Source: Stercorarius parasiticus
Lineage: Eukaryota > Chordata > Aves > Charadriiformes > Stercorariidae
Direction: 5' to 3'
NCBI GenBank assembly: GCA_013396915.1
Contig: VWZL01000884.1
Span: 30,056 to 94,055, forward strand
DNA length: 64,000 bases
Shown piece by piece: positions 1 through 9,315 of this stretch. The translations under genes and the position numbers were made by a program. A model generated the notes under the pieces. It had not been told where the DNA came from, searched no databases, and worked only from the letters and a program-made list of their open reading frames with translations. Within the stretch, counting starts at the first letter, position 1. Every line of letters begins with the position of its first letter.

Positions 1-52
1 CCGTCCTCGGTTCCGTGCAGGGCCGCTCCTCTCACGCAGGGGTACCCCGGGG

Positions 53-100
53 CTGCGCGGGGCGCTGCGCGGGTCGTTGCGCGGGGCGCTGCGCTGGGCG
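53..100. repeat. GC-rich minisatellite, 4 x 12 bp
   Basis: Four tandem 12-bp units, CTGCGCGGGGCG with one or two changes each, run without gaps from 53-64 to 89-100. The repeat lies inside the CpG island and produces a Gly-Arg-Cys-Ala periodicity in one open frame, which should not be taken as protein evidence. Copy number is likely to vary between individuals. Confidence 0.9.
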
Positions 101-183
101 GCACGCGAGCGGGGGCCGGCGGGCTGCCCGCAGCGCCGGCTTATGGAAATGGGATTTAAATCGCGCCTCAGCGCTGACACTGC

Positions 184-222
184 GGGGAGGGGAGGACGGG
201 GAAAGGGGGAGGAAGGGGGGGG
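184..222 (+). other. G-quadruplex motif in the CpG island
   Basis: Five runs of at least four G (184-187, 189-192, 198-201, 205-209, 215-222) are separated by loops of 1 to 5 bases, which satisfies the canonical intramolecular G-quadruplex pattern on the plus strand. Such motifs are common near CpG-island promoters. Folding is predicted from sequence only. Confidence 0.6.
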
Positions 223-406
223 CCACACTCTGCCGCCAACAAAAGCTCCCAAAACGCCTGGTTTCCATACGAAAAGCCTCCGCGCAGCTCTTCCACCCCC
301 CGCCCCTCCTGCCCCCCTCCCCATTCCCCGCCGCGGGAGCTCCGCAGACGGCGGTGTGGCTGGGCGGGGGGCAGCCCGGCCGGGACGGGACGCCTTGGGC
401 CGGCCC

Positions 407-429
407 GGGGTCCGGGGATCGGGACGGGG
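407..429 (+). other. G-quadruplex motif, second in the CpG island
   Basis: Four G runs (407-410, 414-417, 421-423, 426-429) are separated by loops TCC, ATC and AC. This is a compact canonical quadruplex pattern about 200 bp from the first one and on the same strand. Confidence 0.6.
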
Positions 430-560
430 TCCCGAGTTTGGGGTGCCGGGTCGGGTTTGGGCGCCTGGGAACGAAGCCGCTGTCCGGGAGCGGACAGCGG
501 GCAGCGGGGAGGCCCCTCGTGTGTAACAGGATTATCTTTGCCATTTCAAGTTCCATACAG

Positions 561-3379
561 CATGTAATTTATTTTTAATTAGGATTAGATCGAGCAGGGA
601 AGGAGACCAGACCTTCCCCCCCCCCGCGCCCCCAGCAAAGGCATGGCTATTCCACGAGGAGCTCTTATTCTTTATAAAAAATCAATCAATCGATAAGCCA
701 GGAACTGCTTTCACCTCCCACGCACTTTGCAGGAGAAACGGGTGCAAAGGGCTGTATTTTCAATGTGTACTCAAGCATCCGCATCAGAAGAGGCTCGGAA
801 ATCCTTCCCCTTTCCCATCCTCCGGTCCCCAGCTCGCACACTTTTGATCCAAACCTGTTCTTAAGAGGGTCCCAGTGGGGTCTTGCTCCTCTTGCCTTAT
901 TTTTAGAGGGAAAAATGCACTTTCTGTCTGCCTGGGTTATGCTTTTTTCGCAATCGTGACTTTGAGTTAAAAAAACCCCACGTATCAGTCGCTCCACTGG
1001 AGCAAAGCCTTCTCCCCGATAGTTTGGATAGAGTCCATCACAGAAATGTTCTGAAAGGCTAGCGAAGAATCCCGTTTTACAGCTCAAAAATAAACATACG
1101 GATCAGCTGCATTAAAAGCACTTCTTTGAAATATTGTGGTTAAACAGCCCAGATTGGTTGATTGCTCCATGCGGGGACATATGTTCTTGCAAACTGTGTG
1201 CATTGTTACTAATGGGGATTCTCACACCACAGCCTTTCCTTTGAATCTGAGGCACTGGTGGTTTCTCCGGAGCTGTTGCAAGGTTGTTTTAATAATTCAC
1301 CAGCTCTCTTCACTTAGTGCTGGTGCGGAGACTCAGAGCCCGCTAAGAAGGAGGCGTTTCGCAGTGTCCGGAGGTCTGATCTCTGCTGCCAAGCTCCTTC
1401 CCGTATCTCTTAGACGCAGAAATCAAAGCTGCTCTGAGGTGGGTGTCGGGCAAAGAAAAAAGCAAGATTCCCCCACGAACCCCTTGCAAACCCAAACCCC
1501 TGGGTAATGTGTTGCTCCCAAGGAGTGAAAGCACTCCTAGACCACCAGCCTGATGCCAACAGCAACCAAGTCAGAGAGATAGCCGACAAATCACTCCAGG
1601 TGCCTTATTTTTAGCTTTAAATTTACTTTTTCCCTGATTCTGATCCAGCTCTTGGAAATTAACATTTGTGTGTGCTCTTTCCCTCTCCACAGATAGTTAT
1701 TGCCTTACACACAATGACAAAACCCAGGATCTCCTTTTCCTTTTCCTCTTCCCTTCACTCCTCCAGCTGAGCACAGGCATTTATGGCTCTGGCCCTTTTC
1801 GCCATCACCGACAGCACAGTATGTTTGCATATGTCCCAAGGTGTTGGTGTTGCCGGCACAGCGGGGTGAGGCTGTCCTCCTCTCAGCAGCTTCCTGGGAT
1901 CCTCACCAGTGATCTCTGTCGATGGAGATAAGCCAAGAGGTGTTACATTTTGGGGCTGCGAGAGTAGGTAAGACTCATGTGGAGATCCAGCCCAGTACCT
2001 CAGGTCTACGTCGACCTTGAGGGAGGATGTGCAGCTTAACACACGCATGGGGCGGTGGAAGCGAGCCAGGCTTTACGAAGAGGTGGCTGTGTTATATGTG
2101 CTTCCCCTTTCCCAGGACACCTCAGGGGCACCAAGCCCTGGCTTTTGAAAGTCCCCCTCTCCCCTTGGCTCCGGTTGCTGTCACCACTTGCTGCACAGTG
2201 ACTGCATGCCCTCAGGGCAGTGGGATCCCCTTGTAGCAAAAGTCCTAGGGCGGTACAACTTTGCCGGGGCTTTGCTGAGCCTGGCAGGGAGAAACCAGGC
2301 TATCTGGGCATGGTCTCCAGCTGGTTCTGCTCACCAACATATCCAGAGGGTCCGTCTGACTTCTCTCCAGCCGTGAGGTTGGGATGCAACGTGTCCTCTC
2401 ACCCCTCATCTCCAAGCCTGCAGAGGGGTGGCATGACCTCCCTCCCTGAAAACCCGTCTCCATGCTCAGCTCCTGCCTCTTTCTTCTCGGGCATCCTGGC
2501 GGGCTTGGCTGCCTTGGAGTGATCTACAAAAACAAAGGAATTCCCTCTGCTTCACGGCCTAAACAATCCCCCCCTGTTTAATCATTTCTGCTGCAACCAA
2601 GGAAGTGTGGGTTAACCTGTCAAGCTCCACAAGCCCCGGCCGACCAAAAACCCTGGAAAACAAAAGAGTGGAACGAAGCGGCAAAGGGTTTTGTTGCTCT
2701 ATGACTGTTTGTGTTGGAGGGTAGCACGCGGCATTGTGCTTCTGTCTCTGTCCACGCAGGCTATAGAAGACAGAGGCTGCAGTCCTTCCCGGGACCTGCG
2801 GGTTGGTACCGAGGTTATAAATCATCTCAGTTATTTGTCTGTTATATTTGCTCCAAATGCTTCCCTGTCGGTATCTCCCCTCTGTGAAACGTGGCTTAGA
2901 AGAAAGAGTTTGTTTTGCGGGAGAAAGAAATCGCATGCCCGTACCCCCCACCCAGCAAGCAGTTTTGATTCCACAGGGAATTTATTTTTTAATTGGATTA
3001 ATTTCTAGCCTCTCCCGGAGTAGCAGCTGGGGTCTTTGATTCAAGAGGTTAAAACAAAGGGGCGTGAAACAAAAGACCAGTTCTTCGCATTCCCCGCACA
3101 GCATGGGCCTCGTGCGCGCTGCCCGGAGGTATCCCTGGAGCAGCGCATTCCTAAAGGTCCACCCATGTGGCACTCAGCCGGGGTCTACTGCGGGATTTTT
3201 TGGGGTGCTCCCTAGTCTGCCTTGCCTGCAAGGTAGCTAGACGTGAGTTTTTCCCTCCTGTCCCACAACCCAGCTTGTGGTCTCACATAACCTTACCCCT
3301 TGGTGTCCCTCCCCTCTTCCGCCTCCCCCTTTTCCAGCTCTCTTTACCCTCTACCTTTTCCACACCAGAAGAGCTAGAT
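561..3379. other. Unique non-coding sequence, no gene seen
   Basis: Sequence next to the CpG island. It begins with an AT-rich run and a C10 tract (616-625). Open frames are all under about 135 codons, with no recognisable domain and no convincing pairing of splice sites with coding potential. No repeat family could be assigned. Confidence 0.6.
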
Positions 3380-3630
3380 GAGGCTTTCCAGTTGTTAAAC
3401 CAGGAGGCAGGTGCCCAGGTTCAGTTCTCCGCTCCCTCATCTGGAGCAAGCTAATGAGGCTCAGCCCCGACAAGGTCTGGGGTATTTAGGTACTCAACTG
3501 CCATTGAAAGTGATGTGAGTTGGACATATTTCAGCTTGGATGAGGGCTTGAGGCTCTCTCAGACGCAGCCCCTCACATCCACAGAGCACTTCTGTACCTC
3601 ACAGCGGTGCTGTGAGGGCAAATGCACCAC
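3380..3630 (+). repeat. Decayed ancient SINE-like mosaic
   Basis: A patch around 3411-3432 (GTGCCCAGGTTCAGTTCTCC) resembles the B-box region of old tRNA-derived amniote SINEs. Sequence near 3483-3522 resembles the 'TTTAGG...CCATTGAAAG' palindromic relic shared by turtles and birds. The stretch at 3594-3625 (CTCACAGCGGTGCTGTGAGG and flanks) resembles the tail of MIR-like SINEs. The match is from memory of consensus forms and is heavily diverged. It could be several unrelated fragments. Confidence 0.3.
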
Positions 3631-5315
3631 TGACTGTAGGTGCATTGGGCAGGTGACAGCCCAAGTCCTGCTGTTTGCCCCCCATCAGGACTGGTAGGAG
3701 GAGATCAGAGATGCCCTTGGAAGGAACAACCTTTATTACGCAGGTCCTTCCTGGCTATTTTGCCTTGGTGCCTTCGGTTTTAAGAGGGTGTGGGTAACAG
3801 AGTACTTATTCACACCAGGCTCTGATGTAGACCCTTAGAAGAGATGCCTGCCCTCTCCGTAGCTTGGGGTCTGGTCAGATCACTAGGACATTAAAGGGGG
3901 GAACCGCAGCGCTTCCTTCCCTGGCTGTTGTGAATTGGTGCTCCGCCTCCGTGGCTGCTGCCGTACACCTGGCTGGGACGTCTTTCATACCGCTTTGAAG
4001 GTGTCCAGGCTGGTATGTTTGGCTTTCCTCCAGCAGCTCCTTGTTTCCTCCTGGGCCTCATTCACACTCTCCTCCTTGAAGGACTGTTTGGGATTTTAGA
4101 CTCTTACGGATGATGAATGGGTGGAAGAATTCCACCTCTCAGCTACCAGGAGGATGTGCAGTCCTCTGCGAATATTTACGTGGGGTGGTTGTGACGGGCT
4201 CCACTGATTTCTCCGAGAGGCGGCTTGCTTGCGATTTAGTGTGCAAAGTCCCTTTCTGAATGTCCTTCTGCTGCCCCTGGCCAGCCAGCGTCACCCAGCC
4301 AGTGTCTCCCAGCCAGCGCCACCCACCCAGTGCTGTACTAAACAAGCCCAGCCAGGTCACTCCTTGGGATCTGCCTCCCTTCCTGCTGTTATGACCTTCC
4401 CAGTAAAATCATATCCTTACATGAGCACGAGGATAGTTACACACATGCCAATATATTGTTACAATGCCAATAAAAATATCCTCCCCATTTCTCTGCTGTC
4501 TCTATATTTTCAGTCTTACCCGGCACATGTGATTTCTTGCCCCCTCCTGCTGATACATCCATGGGACAGGAGGGGACACTGGGAACCGATCCTTGTTGAG
4601 GATCTGTTTGGATCCCCGTCTTGGAAATGGAGAAGTTGCATTAGTGTGATGCCATGCTCTAGCTAATTAGCCTGGTGTCACAACGCGGTTAATGAGCTTG
4701 GGCGCAGCGCCACAGCTTCTGACTCCTGGGCTGGGGGGGACTTTGTCGGTTTGTGTCCTGGTCTGCTCCCGGTTGTTTCCCAGAGTATTACAGTGAAGGG
4801 GGAAAAATGTGATGGAGGGGCAGGGACTTAGCCTTGTGCTGTGAGTCCCTTTCTCCACCTCGCCTTGCCTTCTCCCCCCCTCTCTTCCTCCCCCTTGTCC
4901 TCCATCTTAATCGTGCCTCGGCTTGCAAAGTCAGGGCCCCCCAGCTGTGAAGGACTAAGTCTCTTCTTCTCCCGACCTCCTGAGCGGCAGCAGGCTGCGA
5001 GCAAGAGCGTGCCTGGTGTCACTTCTGTTGAAGAGGCTGTGAGAGCAGGGGGAAGAGCCCAGACGCAGGCGGCTGCCGCGCTTGGCCGCCTGCCAGGGCA
5101 AGGATGCTATTCACTTCCCGGGGAGCGGGCAAGCATCCTCCTGTCAGCCCTTCGGGAATCTGCCCAGCCCGAGGTTGTATTTCGGCATGGCGAGGAGCCC
5201 CCCGGCCACCCGCGGGACTGAAGGCGAGGGGGGAGCGGGTGTGAGTTCGATGAGGCCGCCTTCCTTCATCCTGAGTTTGGGATCATCTCCCTTTCCTATC
5301 TGCAGGTGGGGCTCG

Positions 5316-5359
5316 GAGTTAAACATCCCTCTCCCTCGAGTTAAACATCCCTCTCCCTC
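5316..5359. repeat. Perfect tandem duplication, 2 x 22 bp
   Basis: The 22-bp unit beginning GAGTTAAACATCCCTCTCCC is present twice without mismatch (5316-5337 and 5338-5359). Perfect identity points to a recent duplication or an unstable short repeat. Confidence 0.97.
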
Positions 5360-5742
5360 TCCACCTTTAACGTGCTGGGTTTCGTATAAGGACTGATTTT
5401 AGCTGCGATAACTGCCAGTGTGCTGCTGCCCGAGGTGCAGCCAGCCTCTGGGCAGAGCAAGGCAGGGAAACGGCACACAACAGTAAGGAGGATGGAGAGC
5501 AAACACATCCCGTTACAAGAAACTTGGAAAGGCTCTAGATATTCACACTGAGTCACCGAGAATTAAAGCTTTCAGAAGCTTGGGGACTAGCGGAAATTTG
5601 GTTCCTAAATCATTTAGGTACTCTTGATTTTTCCTTTAAGGTTTTCTACTACCATATTTTGCTGCATTTCGTGAGTTTGGGCTGTTGCTCAGGATTAGAT
5701 CAGACTGCTTGAGGAGGCCATGCTAAGACTTTTCCCTCCTTA

Positions 5743-5761
5743 TTTTTTTTTTTTTTTTTTT
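5743..5761 (-). repeat. T19 tract, possible minus-strand poly(A) tail
   Basis: Nineteen T on the plus strand read as A19 on the minus strand. An ATTAAA polyadenylation-type hexamer lies on the minus strand at 5784-5779, 17 nt before the A tract, which is a normal spacing for a processed transcript. The sequence upstream on that strand is interrupted at 6074 by a CR1, and I recognise no parent gene, so a simple microsatellite is equally possible. Confidence 0.5.
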
Positions 5762-6073
5762 GTCCGAACCTGCTATTCTTTAATCTTCGCAGGACTTTGA
5801 CCTTCAGAGCTACACAGCGTTCCTGTGCTCACTACCTGCCTTTCACGCACGGCGCTTGCTCCTTCTCCACGCATGCTCCGCTGAAGGGGTCTGGCTGAGG
5901 AGGCATAGTGCTGCCTCTGGGTGATGTGACCTGGGGCTGGAGCTGGTGGCAGAGAGCGGAAAGGAGTGGAGCTGTTTCCCGTGGCTGACGGACGCATCTG
6001 CGCCATAGCCCAGTGTGTCGTGTCTCCCCGTCTTTAGGAGATGGACAGTTGGTCCCCAAATACGTTGGTATAG

Positions 6074-6520
6074 CAAAGGGCTACAAAGATTAGGGGATTA
6101 GAACACCTCTCTTATGAAGAAAGGCTGAGGAATTTGTGTCTCTTCAGTCTGGAAAAAAGACGGCTGAGGGGGGATCTTGCCAATGCTTATAAATACTTAA
6201 AGGGTGGGTGTCAGGAGGATGGGGTCAGGCTCTTTCAGTGGTGCCCAGCAGCAGGACAAGAGGTAACAGGCACAAACTTGAGCATAGGAAGTTCCATCTA
6301 AACATGAGGAGGAACTTCTTTACTTTGAGGGTGGCAGAGCACTGGAACAGGCTGCCCAGAGAGGTGGTGGAGTCTCTGTCTCTGGAGACATTCAAAACCT
6401 GCCTGGACGCGTTCCTGTGCAACCTGCTCTAGGTGACCCTGCTCTGGCAGGGGGGTTGGACTAGATGATGTCCAGAGGTCCCCTCCAACCCTACCATTCT
6501 GTGATTCTGTGATTCTGTGA
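6074..6520 (+). mobile_element. CR1 LINE, 5'-truncated 3' end
   Basis: About 450 bp covering the end of CR1 ORF2 and the 3' UTR. The frame for the C-terminal peptide typical of CR1 ORF2 is readable in pieces: [20 protein letters not shown] at about 6318-6377, followed by a conserved 3' UTR ending in GAGGTCCCCTCCAACC. The element finishes with three perfect copies of the 8-bp tail ATTCTGTG (6496-6519). Truncation to the last few hundred bases is usual for CR1. The sequence is close to the CR1 at 42.4 kb (same TCCAACCCTACC before the tail), so both probably belong to one relatively young subfamily. Non-autonomous and dead. Confidence 0.96.
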
Positions 6521-7840
6521 TTTGTCACCTGTCCCTCCTGCACCTGTAAATGTGCACTGCAGCAGGATGAGGAGGCGATCTGTAAACCACTGCAGTCTCT
6601 ACAGCTACATCTATAACACTGAATAAAATGCTCTGTACTTTGGCTCTGCTTAGTTTATTTCTGCAGATGTAGCCTTTGATGACAAGGCCCTTTTCCAACA
6701 TGGGGAGAACCGCCTGTTTGCCTTTTCAACTTTAACCGTCTAGTGCATTCACTTATTTAATTCACTTCAAAAAGAGGTGCACAATTTTACATGCCACCCA
6801 GCGTCTGTGGTTTTTTGCATTTGGAAATACAGACACCAGCACATATTTCACACGTGATCCCCAGGAAAAAAACAACCTTCATCTGGCCCCAAAGTCTGCA
6901 GAATTCTGTTCTGAAAAGCTAAATAAACTGTCGCTTTTTAAGTGCAGTAGTAAATGTGTGGAATGATCTCGCAAAAAAAAGCTTGAGGCTTAGAGAATAG
7001 GTGCTAAAGAAATGCATCAAATTAGACCAAAGAAAAGGCATAAAATCTCCGTTATCCCCCAAAATGAGGTCTGACGGCTCAAGAGACTTTTCTGCTTGCC
7101 GCTGTACTAAACATCGAATTCCTGTTTCTGCCTAGAAGAATTTGCATCTCTGCAGCGAGCAGGTCTGAAAGCTTTGTTTTGTGGGAGGGGTGTGCGGTGG
7201 TGGGTGAGAGGCAGAAAATGGTGCAATCGGGCCGGGTTTGTAAGCGAAGGGTCACGGGTGGGTGAAGCCTTGAGGAAGTTAAAACTGATAAACAAGTATT
7301 CGGAGATGCTCCTGGAGCATCCCGGACACTCAGAATCGGAGAGGTTTGAGTTTGCCTCAGCAGCATTATGTATGTATATGTATGTGTTACATATTATAAT
7401 GAATATGATAATTATAGGAGATAATTTATAATATATGTGTATTATATACGAGTGCCTCCTCAGTAGGCTAAAACAATGCCACGAGAGTCTAAAGAAATGT
7501 GAAATCTAATTACTGTAGCTGTGTAAGTGAAGTAATGAGGAGCTTGAGAGTGTGACTGATAAGCAATTAGATACTAGACTAATGAGCAAGCTGTCTACAG
7601 TCCATCAAAAGAGTAAGGGAGGCTTGAGCAAGACACCCCTGGCATTGCAAAGAGGAAGACAGACTGTATCCAAATGCAGCTTTCCAAGATACATAACACC
7701 ACACCAACACACCATGCTCGCTAATGACTGGAGGCTGCGTGCTCAGCTGAGGGATAAAGTCGTTAACCAGTTAAAAAAAAAATAAGTGGCAGACTCACAG
7801 GTGATAAGGGCAGCAAAAAGTATGAAATATAAGGAACTAT

Positions 7841-7926
7841 AAGTACGTATAGGAGAGCCTCAGCTTGGATTGAAGGATGCTGGAAGTATGTATAGGACAG
7901 CTGCATCTTGGATTGAAGGATGCTGG
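7841..7926. repeat. Tandem duplication, 2 x 43 bp
   Basis: Two adjacent 43-bp units (7841-7883 and 7884-7926) share their ends exactly, including the block CTTGGATTGAAGGATGCTGG, and differ at five central or early positions. The duplication is older than the perfect 22-bp one at 5.3 kb. Confidence 0.95.
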
Positions 7927-8398
7927 ATTAGTGACTCCCCGGTATTTGTTTTGCTGTGCCATCCTACCCTGGAGAAAGCAGCTGGGGTGAGAAACTGGTG
8001 TGGGGCTGGTGGCAAAGTGAGTCTGGTCCTGGCAGAGCCAGGCTGGGAAGGGGCAGCGGGGACCTGGGCAAGGGGACCAGGGGCAGAGGCAGCGGGTGCA
8101 GTGAGGAAAGGCACTCGGGGGGAGCCCTGTAATAACAGTGCTCATATCGTATAGAAGACTGTCTCCAGGAGCTTATTCTTCAGCAAGCATTAACTGTTTA
8201 AGCCGAAATTTTCCATGCTGGGCGTCTGCTTCAGGCTGTTGGTTCTTTCTAAGAGAAAGTTTCAGCTGAAGCAGTTCAGCTATCTCCAGAAAGGAGGCTG
8301 GGATAAATTTATCCTGGGCTGGTTTTTATGTTTTTTTTTGCCTGTGGGATAAATATCCAGGCTCTCTTCTTTTTCTTTTCTGGTTTGTTTGCTGTTTC

Positions 8399-8416
8399 TT
8401 TTTTTTTTTTTTTTTT
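8399..8416. repeat. T18 homopolymer in a pyrimidine-rich run
   Basis: Eighteen T preceded by a TTTTC/TTTG-rich stretch from about 8328. No polyadenylation hexamer sits at a suitable distance on the minus strand, so it is best read as a simple repeat. Confidence 0.9.
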
Positions 8417-9199
8417 CTTCCTTAAACCATGGAGTTTTCATAGTTTCATTTGAGGACTTGAAATCTTGCAAGAAGATGCCTGGCTAGAGCAAGCAAGTGA
8501 CTTGTGCCATTTTTATGAGCATTCAACCAAACTGGGCCATACACTTGAAACACTGCAGCCTGCAGGGGTTAAGTAGAGCAGAGATTAAGCAGGTAAATCC
8601 CTCCCAGGTTCTACCTGCAGTAAGTACACCATGATGTTAGCTGGGACTGGCTTTTGATCTAAGTACAGGCTGGGCAGATCCAGAGGCCTGAAAGCACTCT
8701 GTATCTCTCTGTGGTCTCAGGCAGGTGGAGAAGGAAACTGCTGGGTTTGAATGAAGCGGGGATGAAAGTTCGGGGAGAAAAAAGTCAGAAGAGTCTCTTC
8801 CAAGCATAGCACCTTTTTTCCTGGTCTGCCACAAACTTGGAGTGCTATTCCGGGTATTTGTGAGACAGAGCCAACTATACCTCTGCTATCAGGAAACAGC
8901 GTCAAAACCCATCAGCAAAATCTCTTACCCTCTCGGTTTCAAGAAAAGTTGGCCATGATAGCCCAGTGCTGGTCTTGGCTCTGTGCCTCCTCAAATGGGG
9001 CACGGTCCGTGTGACGAACCTAACCCTGGGGATGACTGCTGGAAAGCTGGTGGTGACGTCATGCTTTTCCAGTATCTGTGCCTTAAAGTCTAGGGAGATG
9101 CTTGTAGAGCATCGTGGAGTTTGCAGTGTCAGGCCCTCCAAAGTAAAGAGAAAGCAGGCCTTGGGTGTTTCAGCTTAGGTGTGCAAAATTCGTGGATAT

Positions 9200-9315
9200 T
9201 AATCTATTAACCTGCATCTCTTTGTGCCTCAGCTCACCAGCTGTAATGTGGAGTTAATGATACACCTTCTTTCCACAGGTTCATTATGGAAATAAGATAA
9301 TTAACATCTGCGAAT
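9200..9315 (+). repeat. Probable MIR SINE core and 3' part
   Basis: The order of blocks follows the MIR consensus: 'CTCTTTGTGCCTCAG' (9218-9232), then 'CAGCTGTAATGTGGAGTTAATGATAC' in the place of the usual 'CATCTGTAAAATGGGGATAATAATA' (divided here as CAGCTGTAATGTGG and AGTTAATGATAC), then a block like 'CACAGGTTCATTATGGAAATAAG', and 'TTAACATCTGCGAA' in the place of 'TTAATACATGTAAAGCG'. MIR is an ancient tRNA-derived SINE shared across amniotes and scarce in birds. The assignment is from memory of the consensus; overall similarity looks like the high divergence expected. Confidence 0.55.

Larger units (their letters stand above)
1..560. promoter_or_regulatory. CpG island, possible promoter or first-exon region
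   Basis: The stretch is strongly GC-rich with dense CpG dinucleotides, in clear contrast to the AT-rich sequence that begins near position 560. Two GGGCGG (SP1/KLF-type) boxes lie at 96-101 and 362-367, there is no obvious TATA box, and two G-quadruplex motifs and a GC minisatellite lie inside. CpG islands of this kind usually mark promoters or first exons of vertebrate genes or long non-coding RNAs. Open frames of 187 codons (15-578, plus) and 174 codons (32-556, minus) exist, but they overlap antiparallel, are low in complexity (Gly, Arg, Pro, Ala) and match no protein I know; they reflect the shortage of stop codons in GC-rich DNA. Transcription direction cannot be decided, and the gene it serves, if any, is not visible here. 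The island may extend left of the window. Confidence 0.55.
3631..6073. other. Unique non-coding sequence, no gene seen
   Basis: No exon or repeat could be assigned except the short tandem repeat and T tract listed separately. A small CpG-richer patch lies near 5040-5240 but is too weak to call an island. Open frames reach 145 codons with no recognisable domain. Confidence 0.55.
6521..9199. other. Unique non-coding sequence, no gene seen
   Basis: Mostly unclassified sequence. It includes an AT-rich low-complexity run (7367-7450, alternating TATG and TATAAT-like motifs), the 43-bp tandem duplication and the T18 tract listed separately. No frame carries a recognisable domain. Confidence 0.55.

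Noticed and set aside
15..578. 187-codon open frame (plus) and 174-codon antiparallel frame (32-556, minus)
   Set aside because: Both lie in the CpG island, are low-complexity Gly/Arg/Pro/Ala sequence, overlap antiparallel and match no known protein. GC-rich DNA lacks stop codons.
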